In this document: positions 1 to 5,888 of the stretch, one piece after another
How the letters are laid out: every line of letters starts with the position of its first letter
How positions within the stretch are numbered: position 1 is the stretch's first letter
Origin: an uncultured Caulobacteraceae bacterium
GTDB taxonomy: Bacteria; Pseudomonadota; Alphaproteobacteria; Caulobacterales; Caulobacteraceae
Assembly (NCBI GenBank): GCA_946480495.1
Contig: CAMLKO010000052.1
Coordinates: 1-7,239 of the forward strand
Length of the DNA stretch: 7,239 bases
Reading direction: 5' to 3'
Made by a program: the position numbers and the translations under genes
The notes under the pieces: model-generated
Told to the model about the DNA's origin: nothing
Databases searched by the model: none
The model's input: only the letters and a program-made list of their open reading frames with translations

Positions 1-2
1 CG

Positions 3-1280
3 GCGATCTTCTCCAATGAGGACGCGGGCTGGAAGGTGATGGCCTACGTCAAGAACGTCCTGGACAAGGACAACATCACCGGCGCCTTCCTCAATTCCGA
101 CGATACGGGCCTGACGACCAACGTGTTTCTGAACGAGCCGCGTCTCTTCGGCTTGCGCGTGACGAAGGAATGGAACGGCGGACCCTGGTGGACCGGGGCC
201 AGCCCCGACCACACCGGACCCTATCCGCTCACCGTAGAAATCGCGGGTCAGGTGCAACGGCAGGACGCGCCGTACGGGTTGATGGCGCCGGGCTTCGCCT
301 CCGCGTTTTCCGACACGCTCAACACGTTGCCGCGCGCGGAGAATCGCGACCTCGATTGGGGTGACGGCCGTCAGGTCAAGCTGACGTACCGGCCGGATTC
401 ATCGCCGTGGAACATCTCGGCGGCGGTCCGCTACGGACGCACCAACGGCGGCAATGCGAGAATCCACAGCGAGGAAATAGGCGCCCGGGCGTGCGCCGGC
501 GGGGGGAAGTACGCCATCGTATGCGATCCCAGTTTTTACGGCGGCGCCTACTATGACGCCATATGGCTGACGATCATGAATCATTCCGATGTTGCGGTCA
601 GCAACAGGGAGGAACACATGATCGTCGACTTCGCCGCGGGCCGCGACCTCGGCCTCGGATCGCTGGGGCTGGACCGGTCGTCGCTCAACGCGGGCATTCG
701 GTATGCGCAGTTCGAGTCGAACTCCTCGGCCGACATGATGGGCATTCCTGACTGGTACGTGCCGAACGGCTTTATCATCAACAAATACGACGCTCACCAC
801 GACCAGTACGCGTTCTCGACTGACGCCACGCGGAAGTTCGACGGCGCCGGTCCGCTGGTTTCATGGGAGGCCTCCGAACGCCTGCTCGGAAATGAGCAGG
901 CAGGCCACGTCGATGTCGACTGGTCGCTCGCCGGGGGAGTCCTGTTCGGCAAGCAGCGGACGGACATCACCGGCTACGAGCAGGTCGGCTACTGGAAGGG
1001 CAGCTACTACGGGACGTCAATCCAGGTTCCCGTGCGTCTGCCTTTGCCTGAAGATACCGTCAGGACGCCCATCTCCATTCACCGAACCAAATCCGTCTCC
1101 GCTCCAGTTCTCGACCTGTCGCTTGGCCTTTCCTACGAGATCCAGCGCGTCAAGATCGGCGCCGGCTATCGCTGGGAGCGGTACTTCAACGTCCTCGACG
1201 CGGGCTATGCCGAGCGCAAGTCGTATGACCGCACCCTGGACGGGCCCTACTTCAAGATCGCCGTCGGCTTCGGCGGCTAG
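3..1280 (+). CDS. TonB-dependent receptor C-terminus fused to an Lpg1974-like outer-membrane barrel (5' partial)
   Basis: The frame is open from the window edge, so the start and most of the protein lie upstream; 425 residues are visible. The GTG at 36 and ATG at 39 are internal codons, not starts. Residues coded at about 3-173 end in an EPRLFGLRVTKEW segment, the form of the last strand of a TonB-dependent receptor barrel, where the protein would normally stop. Here it continues through an NGGPWWTG linker into about 368 residues of alternating barrel-like strands. Family-like pieces there include DLDWGDG, AAVRYGRTNG, DGAGPLVSWEAS, AGGVLFGKQ and the end GAGYRWERYFNVLDAGYAE, recalling the Lpg1974/MOMP-like pore family. 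Two cysteines (codons at 492 and 522) could form a loop disulfide. The protein ends FKIAVGFGG, without a terminal aromatic. Codon use is less GC-rich than in the neighbours. The outer-membrane role is well supported; substrate is unknown, and the fusion reading is inferred. Confidence 0.8.
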   Translation, partial: AIFSNEDAGWKVMAYVKNVLDKDNITGAFLNSDDTGLTTNVFLNEPRLFGLRVTKEWNGGPWWTGASPDHTGPYPLTVEIAGQVQRQDAPYGLMAPGFASAFSDTLNTLPRAENRDLDWGDGRQVKLTYRPDSSPWNISAAVRYGRTNGGNARIHSEEIGARACAGGGKYAIVCDPSFYGGAYYDAIWLTIMNHSDVAVSNREEHMIVDFAAGRDLGLGSLGLDRSSLNAGIRYAQFESNSSADMMGIPDWYVPNGFIINKYDAHHDQYAFSTDATRKFDGAGPLVSWEASERLLGNEQAGHVDVDWSLAGGVLFGKQRTDITGYEQVGYWKGSYYGTSIQVPVRLPLPEDTVRTPISIHRTKSVSAPVLDLSLGLSYEIQRVKIGAGYRWERYFNVLDAGYAERKSYDRTLDGPYFKIAVGFGG

Positions 1281-1323
1281 CGCAGAACCCTCCGGCTTCG
1301 GTCCCCTCTGAACCGGATCAACT

Positions 1324-1356
1324 GAGGCGGCGGCTCACCCCGCCGCCTCTTTCCTT
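1324..1356 (+). terminator. Rho-independent terminator of the outer-membrane gene
   Basis: A perfect 10-bp stem (GAGGCGGCGG at 1324-1333 pairing with CCGCCGCCTC at 1340-1349) encloses a 6-base loop and is followed by TTTCCTT. It starts 43 bases after the TAG at 1278-1280. The T-run is interrupted, but the stem is GC-rich and the position is right for ending transcription of the upstream gene. Confidence 0.75.
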
Positions 1357-1451
1357 GGCCGCAAAGGCGAGACTCTGGAGACATACCAAGCCGAGACAAT
1401 CGTGCCCTTTCGCCCCTTGCGGCGGTCCCCATCTATCCCCGCTATCTCCAC

Positions 1452-1496
1452 CTCCCCGTCATCCCGGGGCCTTGTGCCCAGGATGACGGCGGGGAG
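1452..1496. repeat. REP-like palindromic intergenic element
   Basis: CCGTCATCC at 1456-1464 is the exact reverse complement of GGATGACGG at 1481-1489. Inside it, GGGC (1467-1470) pairs with GCCC (1476-1479) around a CTTGT loop. Outside it, CTCC-type bases on the left pair with GGGGAG on the right if one base (1490) is bulged. Hairpins built on GTCATCC...GGATGAC are common dispersed intergenic repeats in alphaproteobacteria. There is no T-run, so it is a poor intrinsic terminator. Only one copy is in this window, so the repeat status is inferred from its form. Confidence 0.6.
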
Positions 1497-1682
1497 AGGG
1501 CGGGCCGCCAAACAATCCCCCTCCGCCCGGCCGGCCCCATAATGGCCCGATGAACACCCCGCCGCCTGTCCCCGCCCCGAAGTTATCCCTCACGCGCCCG
1601 CGCCTTCGTGCCTGCATACGCGCACGCAATACACGCGCCCCTCCGTCCGGCCGTGCGCGCGAGGGCTCAAATCCGGCCGAGC

Positions 1683-1697
1683 TTAACCTCGCCTTCA
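1683..1697 (+). promoter_or_regulatory. Possible CtrA box (TTAA-N7-TTCA)
   Basis: TTAA at 1683-1686 and TTCA at 1694-1697 are separated by exactly 7 bases, matching 7 of the 8 fixed bases of the Caulobacterales CtrA full site TTAA-N7-TTAA. It lies 66 bases upstream of the small gene's ATG. TTAA is rare in such GC-rich DNA, which adds some weight, but one mismatch and the lack of a clear -10 keep this tentative. Confidence 0.3.
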
Positions 1698-1751
1698 GGA
1701 ACTGGAGGGAGTAGAAGCGCGTTGTCGGCGCGGCTCCATGCAGGCGCTGAA

Positions 1752-1757
1752 GGGGGA
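1752..1757 (+). promoter_or_regulatory. Shine-Dalgarno of the 58-codon gene
   Basis: GGGGGA, preceded by GAA, sits 5 bases before the ATG at 1763. It overlaps the region just after an in-frame TGA at 1748-1750, so the ATG at 1763 is the only usable start in this frame. Confidence 0.6.
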
Positions 1758-1762
1758 CTTCC

Positions 1763-1939
1763 ATGGACGAGATTCCCGCACCGAAGATCGCGGCCGATCC
1801 GGACTGGCTCTGGCGCGATACGAACACCGGCCGCAGCGCCGGGCTCTATGGGGAAATCCTGCCCGACAGGTCGCAGGAGCCCTCGCCGTTCGCCCGCTCC
1901 GTGGAGGCGGCGGCGGTCCAGGAGCCAACGCCGCTGTAA
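1763..1939 (+). CDS. Small uncharacterised protein, 58 aa
   Basis: I do not recognise this protein. It begins MDEIPAPKIAADPDWLWRD and ends VQEPTPL, is acidic and Pro/Ala-rich, and has no signal peptide, membrane segment or cysteine, so a soluble cytoplasmic protein is the simplest reading. Evidence that it is real: a good ribosome binding site 5 bases upstream, a stop codon immediately upstream that fixes the start, and third codon positions that are overwhelmingly G or C, as in the surrounding genes. The W-L-W-R and G-L-Y-G-E segments in the first half look like a conserved core; the second half looks disordered. It ends 31 bases before the MpaB-like gene on the same strand, so the two may be co-transcribed, but no functional link can be seen. 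The overlapping frame starting at 1738 gives an Arg/Gly-rich shadow translation and is less credible. Confidence 0.6.
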   Translation: MDEIPAPKIAADPDWLWRDTNTGRSAGLYGEILPDRSQEPSPFARSVEAAAVQEPTPL

Positions 1940-1955
1940 CGCCGCGCTCGCCGGG

Positions 1956-1963
1956 GCTAGATA
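1956..1963 (+). promoter_or_regulatory. Possible -10 element for a leaderless transcript
   Basis: GCTAGATA matches 7 of 8 positions of the Caulobacter housekeeping -10 pattern GCTANAWC as I recall it. TAGATA ends 7 bases before the ATG at 1971, the usual distance from a -10 to a transcription start. No Shine-Dalgarno precedes that ATG. A matching -35 is weak (CTGTAA around 1934-1939), so this is tentative. Confidence 0.3.
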
Positions 1964-1970
1964 GTCCGGC

Positions 1971-2882
1971 ATGACGGCGATCCGGCTCCCCCATCCCCTG
2001 CAAGCCCGCCTGGAAGCCGGCGCGCGCGAGCTGCTGGAGGCCGGCGGGCCGAAGGTGGATTTCGAGCGTCCGGCGGGAGAGCCCGCGCTGGTGGGCCCTG
2101 ACAGCGTCTCCTGGCGCGTGTTCCGCAATCCCGTGGCGCTGATCGTCGGCGGGATCACGGCGGTGCTGCTGGAGCTGGCCGAGCCGCGCGTGCGCCACGG
2201 CGTCTGGGACCACACCACCTTCCGCACCGACCCGCTGCGCCGGATGCGGCGCACGGGGCTGGCGGCGATGGTCACGGTCTATGGCGCCCGCAGCACAGCC
2301 GAGGCGATGATCGCCGGCGTGGGCCGCATGCATGCGCGGGTCATGGGCGAGACGCCGGCCGGCGCGGCCTACGCGGCCTCCGACCCAGAGCTGCTCGACT
2401 GGGTGCAGGCGACGGCGGCGTTCGGCTTCCTGGAGGCCTACAGCGCCTTCGTGCGGCCCGTCAGCCGGGCGGACAAGGACCGCTACTACGGCGAGGGGCG
2501 GGCGGCCGCGGCGCTCTACGGCGCGACCGGCGCGCCGGGGTCGCTCGCGGAGCTGGAGGCGCAGTTCGCCGCCATGCGCCCGAAGCTGGAGCCCTCGCCG
2601 ATCGTGCACGAGTTCCTCGACATCCTCGGGCGCACCGACTTCCTGCCGCCGGGCTTGAAGCCGTTCCGGTCGATGTTCCTGCGCGCGGCGGTGGAGATCC
2701 TGCCCGACTGGGCGCCGCCGATGCTGGGGCTCGAGGCGTGGCGGCTGAAAGCCTGGGAGCGGCCGCTGATCCGGCTGATCGGGCGCTTCATGGACGCCAT
2801 GGTGGTGGAGGCCACGCCCGCCTCGGCCGCCTGCCGCAGGCTGGGGCTGCCGTCGGACTACCTGCAGCGCCACCCGCTCTAG
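1971..2882 (+). CDS. Oxygenase MpaB-like / DUF2236 family protein, 303 aa
   Basis: The family covers haem-type oxygenase-like proteins related to fungal MpaB and to rubber (latex-clearing) oxygenase catalytic domains; most bacterial members have no known substrate. Seen here in order: WRVFRNP (residues 48-54), a hydrophobic stretch with LLELAEPRV (66-74), the DHTTFRTDPLRRMRRT block (80-95), VTVYGARSTAEA (101-112), RMHARVMGETPAG (119-131) and DPELLDWVQAT (138-148) followed by FLEAYSAFVRP. His121 in RMHARV is a candidate haem ligand. The WV-H-x motif usual in the family, as I recall it, reads WVQAT here (Gln146). Length is normal. An in-frame TAG at 1962-1964 makes ATG 1971 the first start, though it has no Shine-Dalgarno. 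It follows the 58-codon gene and converges on the CNNM/CBS gene with shared stop bases. Family call firm; function unknown. Confidence 0.85.
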   Translation: MTAIRLPHPLQARLEAGARELLEAGGPKVDFERPAGEPALVGPDSVSWRVFRNPVALIVGGITAVLLELAEPRVRHGVWDHTTFRTDPLRRMRRTGLAAMVTVYGARSTAEAMIAGVGRMHARVMGETPAGAAYAASDPELLDWVQATAAFGFLEAYSAFVRPVSRADKDRYYGEGRAAAALYGATGAPGSLAELEAQFAAMRPKLEPSPIVHEFLDILGRTDFLPPGLKPFRSMFLRAAVEILPDWAPPMLGLEAWRLKAWERPLIRLIGRFMDAMVVEATPASAACRRLGLPSDYLQRHPL

Positions 2883-4165
2883 GTCGCGCCTTCCTCCAGC
2901 CGCGGGCTGATCCGCAGCGCCGTGATCTGGTTCCTCTGCCGCCGCAGCACCTGGAAGCGGTGGCGGTGGAAGATGAAGATCTGGCCGGGGTCGGGGATGG
3001 TCTGAGCTTCGTGCAGCACCAGGCCCGCGATGGTCACCGCCTCGTCGTCGGGCAGGTCCCAGTCCATGGCGCGGTTGAGCTCGCGGATGGTGACCTGGCC
3101 GTCGACGTGGACCGAGCCGTCCGGCTGGCGGCGCACGCCCTGGATGGCGACGTCATGCTCGTCCTCGATCTCGCCGACGATCTCCTCGAGGATGTCCTCC
3201 AGCGTGATCAGGCCCTGCAGCGCGCCGTACTCGTCGACCACCAGCGCGAAGTGCGAGCGGCGCTTGAGGAAGGCGTTCAGCTGGTCCTTCAGCTTGGTGG
3301 TGTCGGGGATGAACCAGGGCTCGCGGACGATGGCGCCGATGTCCACCTTGGCCGCCTTGCCGTCGGCGTCCGCCAGCGCGCGCAGCAGGTCCTTGGCGTG
3401 CAGGACGCCCACGATGTTCTCCGCGTCCTCGCGGTAGAGCGGGATGCGCGAATGCCCGGCGTCGAGCGCGGCCTTGATCAGCTCCTTGGACGGCAGGTCG
3501 GCGTCGAGCTGGGTGATGGACTTGCGGTGGACCATCACCTCGGAGACGTCCATCTCCGACAGGTCGAGCACCCCGCCCAGCATCCGCCGGTCGCGGGCTT
3601 CGACCAGGCCCTCGGCGTGGTGGTACTCGACCGAGCCGCGGATCTCCTCGTGCGCGGCCAGCACGTCCATCTCCATGGACAGCTTGATGCCGAACAGGCC
3701 CAGCGTCTTGCGCACCACGAACTGGGCGGCAAACGCGATGGGGCCAAAGAATTTCACCACGAAGTAGGTCGGCCAGGACATGAACCGCGCCACGTCCTCG
3801 GGCTTGGTGATGGCCAGCGTCTTGGGGAGGATTTCGGCGAAGACGACGATCAGCACCGTCATCACGCCGGTGGCGATGGCGACCCCGAGCGCCCCGGGGA
3901 TCGCGTGGGCGAGGACCGCCGTCGTCAGCGACGAGGCCAGGATGTTGATGACGTTGTTGGCCAGCAGGATGGCGCCGATCATCCGCTCCTGGTCGCCGAT
4001 CATCTCGTTGACGCGGGCGGCGGCGTGGTCGCCGTCGCGCTCCAGCTGGTGCATGCGCCCGCGGCTGGCGGCCGTCATCGAGGTCTCGGCCGCCGAGATC
4101 AGGCCCGAGAGGCCGAGCAGCAGGACCAGGGTCGGCGCGAGGGCTGCGACAATGGCGACGATCAC
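2879..4165 (-). CDS. HlyC/CorC-type transporter (CNNM + CBS pair + CorC_HlyC), CorB/YfjD-like, 428 aa
   Basis: Inner-membrane protein of the CorB/CNNM family, implicated in Mg2+ or other divalent cation export; older annotations say hemolysin. Domains in order: DUF21/CNNM membrane domain (about 1-190) with hydrophobic segments near 3-25, 63-88, 91-110 and 132-150, and the family motifs [10 protein letters not shown] (20-29), LLANNVIN (67-74) and FAEILPKT (109-116). A cytoplasmic CBS pair follows (about 206-265, from DVSEVMVHR, and 280-335, with [10 protein letters not shown] and [11 protein letters not shown]), then a CorC_HlyC domain (about 345-425). Length equals that of typical CorB. The start is GTG at 4165, supported by AAGGAG 7 bases upstream. 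This GTG overlaps the aroB stop as GTGA, so it is third in the aroK-aroB operon and translationally coupled. Its TAG overlaps the stop of the convergent MpaB-like gene. The transported ion cannot be told from sequence. Confidence 0.92.
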   Translation of the reverse strand: MIVAIVAALAPTLVLLLGLSGLISAAETSMTAASRGRMHQLERDGDHAAARVNEMIGDQERMIGAILLANNVINILASSLTTAVLAHAIPGALGVAIATGVMTVLIVVFAEILPKTLAITKPEDVARFMSWPTYFVVKFFGPIAFAAQFVVRKTLGLFGIKLSMEMDVLAAHEEIRGSVEYHHAEGLVEARDRRMLGGVLDLSEMDVSEVMVHRKSITQLDADLPSKELIKAALDAGHSRIPLYREDAENIVGVLHAKDLLRALADADGKAAKVDIGAIVREPWFIPDTTKLKDQLNAFLKRRSHFALVVDEYGALQGLITLEDILEEIVGEIEDEHDVAIQGVRRQPDGSVHVDGQVTIRELNRAMDWDLPDDEAVTIAGLVLHEAQTIPDPGQIFIFHRHRFQVLRRQRNQITALRISPRLEEGAT

Positions 4166-5274
4166 GGCTTGGCTCCTTCCGCGATCAGGAACGCGCGGAG
4201 GGGCTCGACGGGCACGCTCTTGGCGACGAAGGCCTCGCCGATGGCGCGGGCCAGCACGAAGGTCAGCGCGCCGCCCTCGGCCTTCTTGTCCTGCGCCATG
4301 TGGGCGATGAGGCGGTCGGCCGCGAAGGGGTGGCCGGGCACGTCGGCCAGCCGCGTCGGCAGGCCCGCCTTGCGCAGGGCGGCTTCGACGCGTTCGGCGT
4401 CGGCGGGCGAGCAGTGACCGAGGTGGGCGGAGAAGCGGAAGGCGAGCGCGCAGCCCGCGCCGACGGCCTCGCCGTGCTTCAGCGCCTCGCCGTAGCCGTT
4501 CTCGGCCTCCAGCGCGTGGGCGAAGGTGTGGCCGAGATTCAGCAGCGCGCGGCGGCCGGCCTCGCGCTCGTCGGCCTCGACGATCTGCGCCTTCATCTCG
4601 ACGGAGCGGACGACGGCGTGGGCCAGGGCCGCGTTATCGGCATGGACGACCTTGCAGCCGTGCTCCTCGCACCAGGCGAAGAAGGCCGCATCGCCCAGCA
4701 TCCCGTACTTGATCACCTCGGCGTAGCCGCAGCGCATCTCGCGCTCGGGCAGGGTGGCCAGCACGTCGAGGTCGGCCAGCACCAGGCGCGGCTGGTGGAA
4801 GGCGCCGATCAGGTTCTTGCCGCGCGGGGTGTCGATGGCCGTCTTGCCGCCGACCGAGCTGTCGACCTGGGCCAGCAGCGTCGTCGGAATCTGGATGAAG
4901 TCGATGCCGCGCTTGTAGACGGCGGCCGCAAAGCCGGTCAGGTCGCCGACCACGCCGCCGCCGAAGGCCACGATCATGTCGCCGCGGTCGAGCTCCAGCG
5001 CCAGCAGCTGCTCGGAGAGCTCCGAAAGGCCCTCCCAGCTCTTGGTTTCCTCGCCGGGCGGGATGACGACGACGTCGGTGGCGATGCCGGCCTTTTCCAG
5101 CGCCACGGCGAGGCGCTCGCCATGATGGTCGGCGACGTTCTGGTCGGTGACGACGGCGATGCGGGCGCGCTTGAGGAACGGGCGGATCAGCTTGCCGGCC
5201 CGGTCGATCAGGCCCGAGCCGACCACCACCTCGTAGGCGCGCTCGCCCAGGCCAACAGGAACGGAGCGCGTCAT
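4162..5274 (-). CDS. aroB: 3-dehydroquinate synthase, 370 aa
   Basis: Converts DAHP to 3-dehydroquinate, step two of the shikimate pathway, in the cytoplasm, using NAD+ and a divalent metal. Visible motifs: PGEETKS (73-79), [20 protein letters not shown] (104-123, nucleotide binding), [18 protein letters not shown] (128-145), [10 protein letters not shown] (153-162), EVIKYG (186-191), [12 protein letters not shown] (245-256) and KHGEAVGAG (266-274). The metal ligands expected in the family map to Glu186, His249 and His267. The protein is complete and of normal length. The start is ATG at 5274, with GAGG 8 bases upstream; it overlaps the aroK stop as ATGA. The reading frame stays open further upstream, but only as antisense of aroK. 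Its TGA overlaps the GTG of the transporter gene. Position second in the operon suggests one transcript with aroK. Confidence 0.97.
   Translation of the reverse strand: MTRSVPVGLGERAYEVVVGSGLIDRAGKLIRPFLKRARIAVVTDQNVADHHGERLAVALEKAGIATDVVVIPPGEETKSWEGLSELSEQLLALELDRGDMIVAFGGGVVGDLTGFAAAVYKRGIDFIQIPTTLLAQVDSSVGGKTAIDTPRGKNLIGAFHQPRLVLADLDVLATLPEREMRCGYAEVIKYGMLGDAAFFAWCEEHGCKVVHADNAALAHAVVRSVEMKAQIVEADEREAGRRALLNLGHTFAHALEAENGYGEALKHGEAVGAGCALAFRFSAHLGHCSPADAERVEAALRKAGLPTRLADVPGHPFAADRLIAHMAQDKKAEGGALTFVLARAIGEAFVAKSVPVEPLRAFLIAEGAKP
4173..4180 (-). promoter_or_regulatory. Shine-Dalgarno for the GTG-started CNNM/CBS gene
   Basis: On the minus strand GGAAGGAG lies inside the last codons of aroB, with AAGGAG 7 bases before the GTG at 4165-4163. 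It is the strongest ribosome binding site in the window and settles the GTG start, allowing re-initiation after aroB. Confidence 0.75.
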
Positions 5275-5819
5275 GCGCCGACCCTCGATACGTGCCGCTG
5301 CAGCGCGGCGAGAATCGCCTCGACCGCCACCTGATGGGGCGTGTCGCCGGTCTCGACGATGATGTCGGCCTGCTCGTAGACCGGATAGCGGGCCTCGGCC
5401 TGGGCCTTCAGCACCTCCAGCGGGTCCTTGCCGGCCACCAGCGGGCGGTCGGACTTGCGCGCGATGCGGCGGGCCAGGACCTCCAGGTCGGCCTTCAGCC
5501 ACACCGAGACGGCCTTGTCCTTGATGAGGGCGCGGGTCTGGTCGTTCATGAAGGCGCCGCCGCCGGTGGCCAGCACGTGCGGACCTTCGTCGAGCAGGCG
5601 GGCGATCACCTTGCGCTCGCCGTCGCGGAAGGCGGGCTCGCCGTATTCGGCGAAGATGTCGGGGATGGAGCGGCCGGCGGCGGCCTCGACTTCGGCGTCG
5701 GCGTCGCGGAACGGCAGCTCGAGCGCATGCGCCAGCCGGCGGCCGATGGAGGATTTGCCGACGCCCATCAGGCCCACGAGGGCGATGGTCTTGCGGCGAA
5801 GGGCGGGATCGGCGGTCAT
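5271..5819 (-). CDS. aroK: Shikimate kinase, 182 aa
   Basis: Phosphorylates shikimate at the 3-hydroxyl with ATP, the fifth step of the shikimate pathway; cytoplasmic P-loop kinase. Visible: Walker [10 protein letters not shown] (16-24), DAD (39-41) with the shikimate-binding Asp41, FRDGE (64-68) with Arg65, GGG (86-88), lid motif SDRPLV (123-128) with Arg125, and RYPVYEQAD (144-152) with Arg144 of the adenine/substrate loop. All catalytic residues are present. The start is taken as ATG 5819 because it leaves a short N-terminal tail before the P-loop, as in the family; the frame is open further upstream but runs antisense through the alkyltransferase gene. The ribosome binding site is weak. 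It is first in the aroK-aroB-transporter operon and its TGA overlaps the aroB ATG. Confidence 0.96.
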   Translation of the reverse strand: MTADPALRRKTIALVGLMGVGKSSIGRRLAHALELPFRDADAEVEAAAGRSIPDIFAEYGEPAFRDGERKVIARLLDEGPHVLATGGGAFMNDQTRALIKDKAVSVWLKADLEVLARRIARKSDRPLVAGKDPLEVLKAQAEARYPVYEQADIIVETGDTPHQVAVEAILAALQRHVSRVGA

Positions 5820-5831
5820 GGCCGCCTGCGG

Positions 5832-5859
5832 TTTACACGAGCATGGCCGTTCGCGCCAA
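5832..5859 (-). promoter_or_regulatory. Candidate promoter of the aroK operon
   Basis: On the minus strand TTGGCG (5859-5854; compare TTGACG) is followed after 16 bases by TGTAAA (5837-5832; 4 of 6 to TATAAT). The -10 ends 12 bases before the aroK ATG, so the transcript would start only a few bases ahead of the gene. It lies in the 69-bp gap shared with the divergent alkyltransferase gene. Prediction by eye only. Confidence 0.35.
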
Positions 5860-5888
5860 CCGCTCGGGGACTCGTGGTATCGTTCGGC

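Larger units (their letters stand above)
1357..1762. other. Non-coding gap between the outer-membrane gene and the small gene
   Basis: About 400 bases in which I find no convincing gene. Possible reading frames here give low-complexity Arg/Pro/Gly-rich translations without ribosome binding sites. What it does hold is a REP-like palindrome near 1452-1496, a pyrimidine-rich stretch on both sides of it, a TTAA-N7-TTCA motif at 1683-1697, and the Shine-Dalgarno of the next gene at 1752-1757. Confidence 0.7.

Noticed and set aside
1550..1714. A 54-codon plus-strand frame (MNTPPPVPAPK...) in the non-coding gap
   Set aside because: No Shine-Dalgarno, an Arg/Pro-rich composition typical of translated GC-rich spacer, and third positions that are not biased like those of the real genes.
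1459..1827. Minus-strand frame of 122 codons across the gap and the small gene
   Set aside because: Its translation is Gly/Arg/Pro low-complexity, it crosses the palindromic repeat, and it overlaps the better supported 58-codon gene on the other strand.
1281..1970. Mobile element, CRISPR, tRNA or toxin-antitoxin in the gap
   Set aside because: No direct repeats with spacers, terminal inverted repeats flanking a gene, tRNA cloverleaf or paired small genes could be seen; the only repeat-like structure is the single palindrome.
1738..1974. Plus-strand 78-codon frame starting MQALKGDFHGRD
   Set aside because: Its translation is Arg/Gly/Ala-rich shadow of the 58-codon frame, which has the ribosome binding site at the right distance and better codon use.
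1695..2873. Long minus-strand frame of 392 codons opposite the MpaB-like gene
   Set aside because: Antisense shadow of a clear family member; rich in Arg, Gly, His and Pro with no recognisable motif, as expected in high-GC DNA.
2738..4417. Plus-strand frame of 559 codons across the transporter gene
   Set aside because: Antisense of the well-supported CNNM/CBS gene; the translation is repetitive Asp/His/Val/Gln-rich with no family features.
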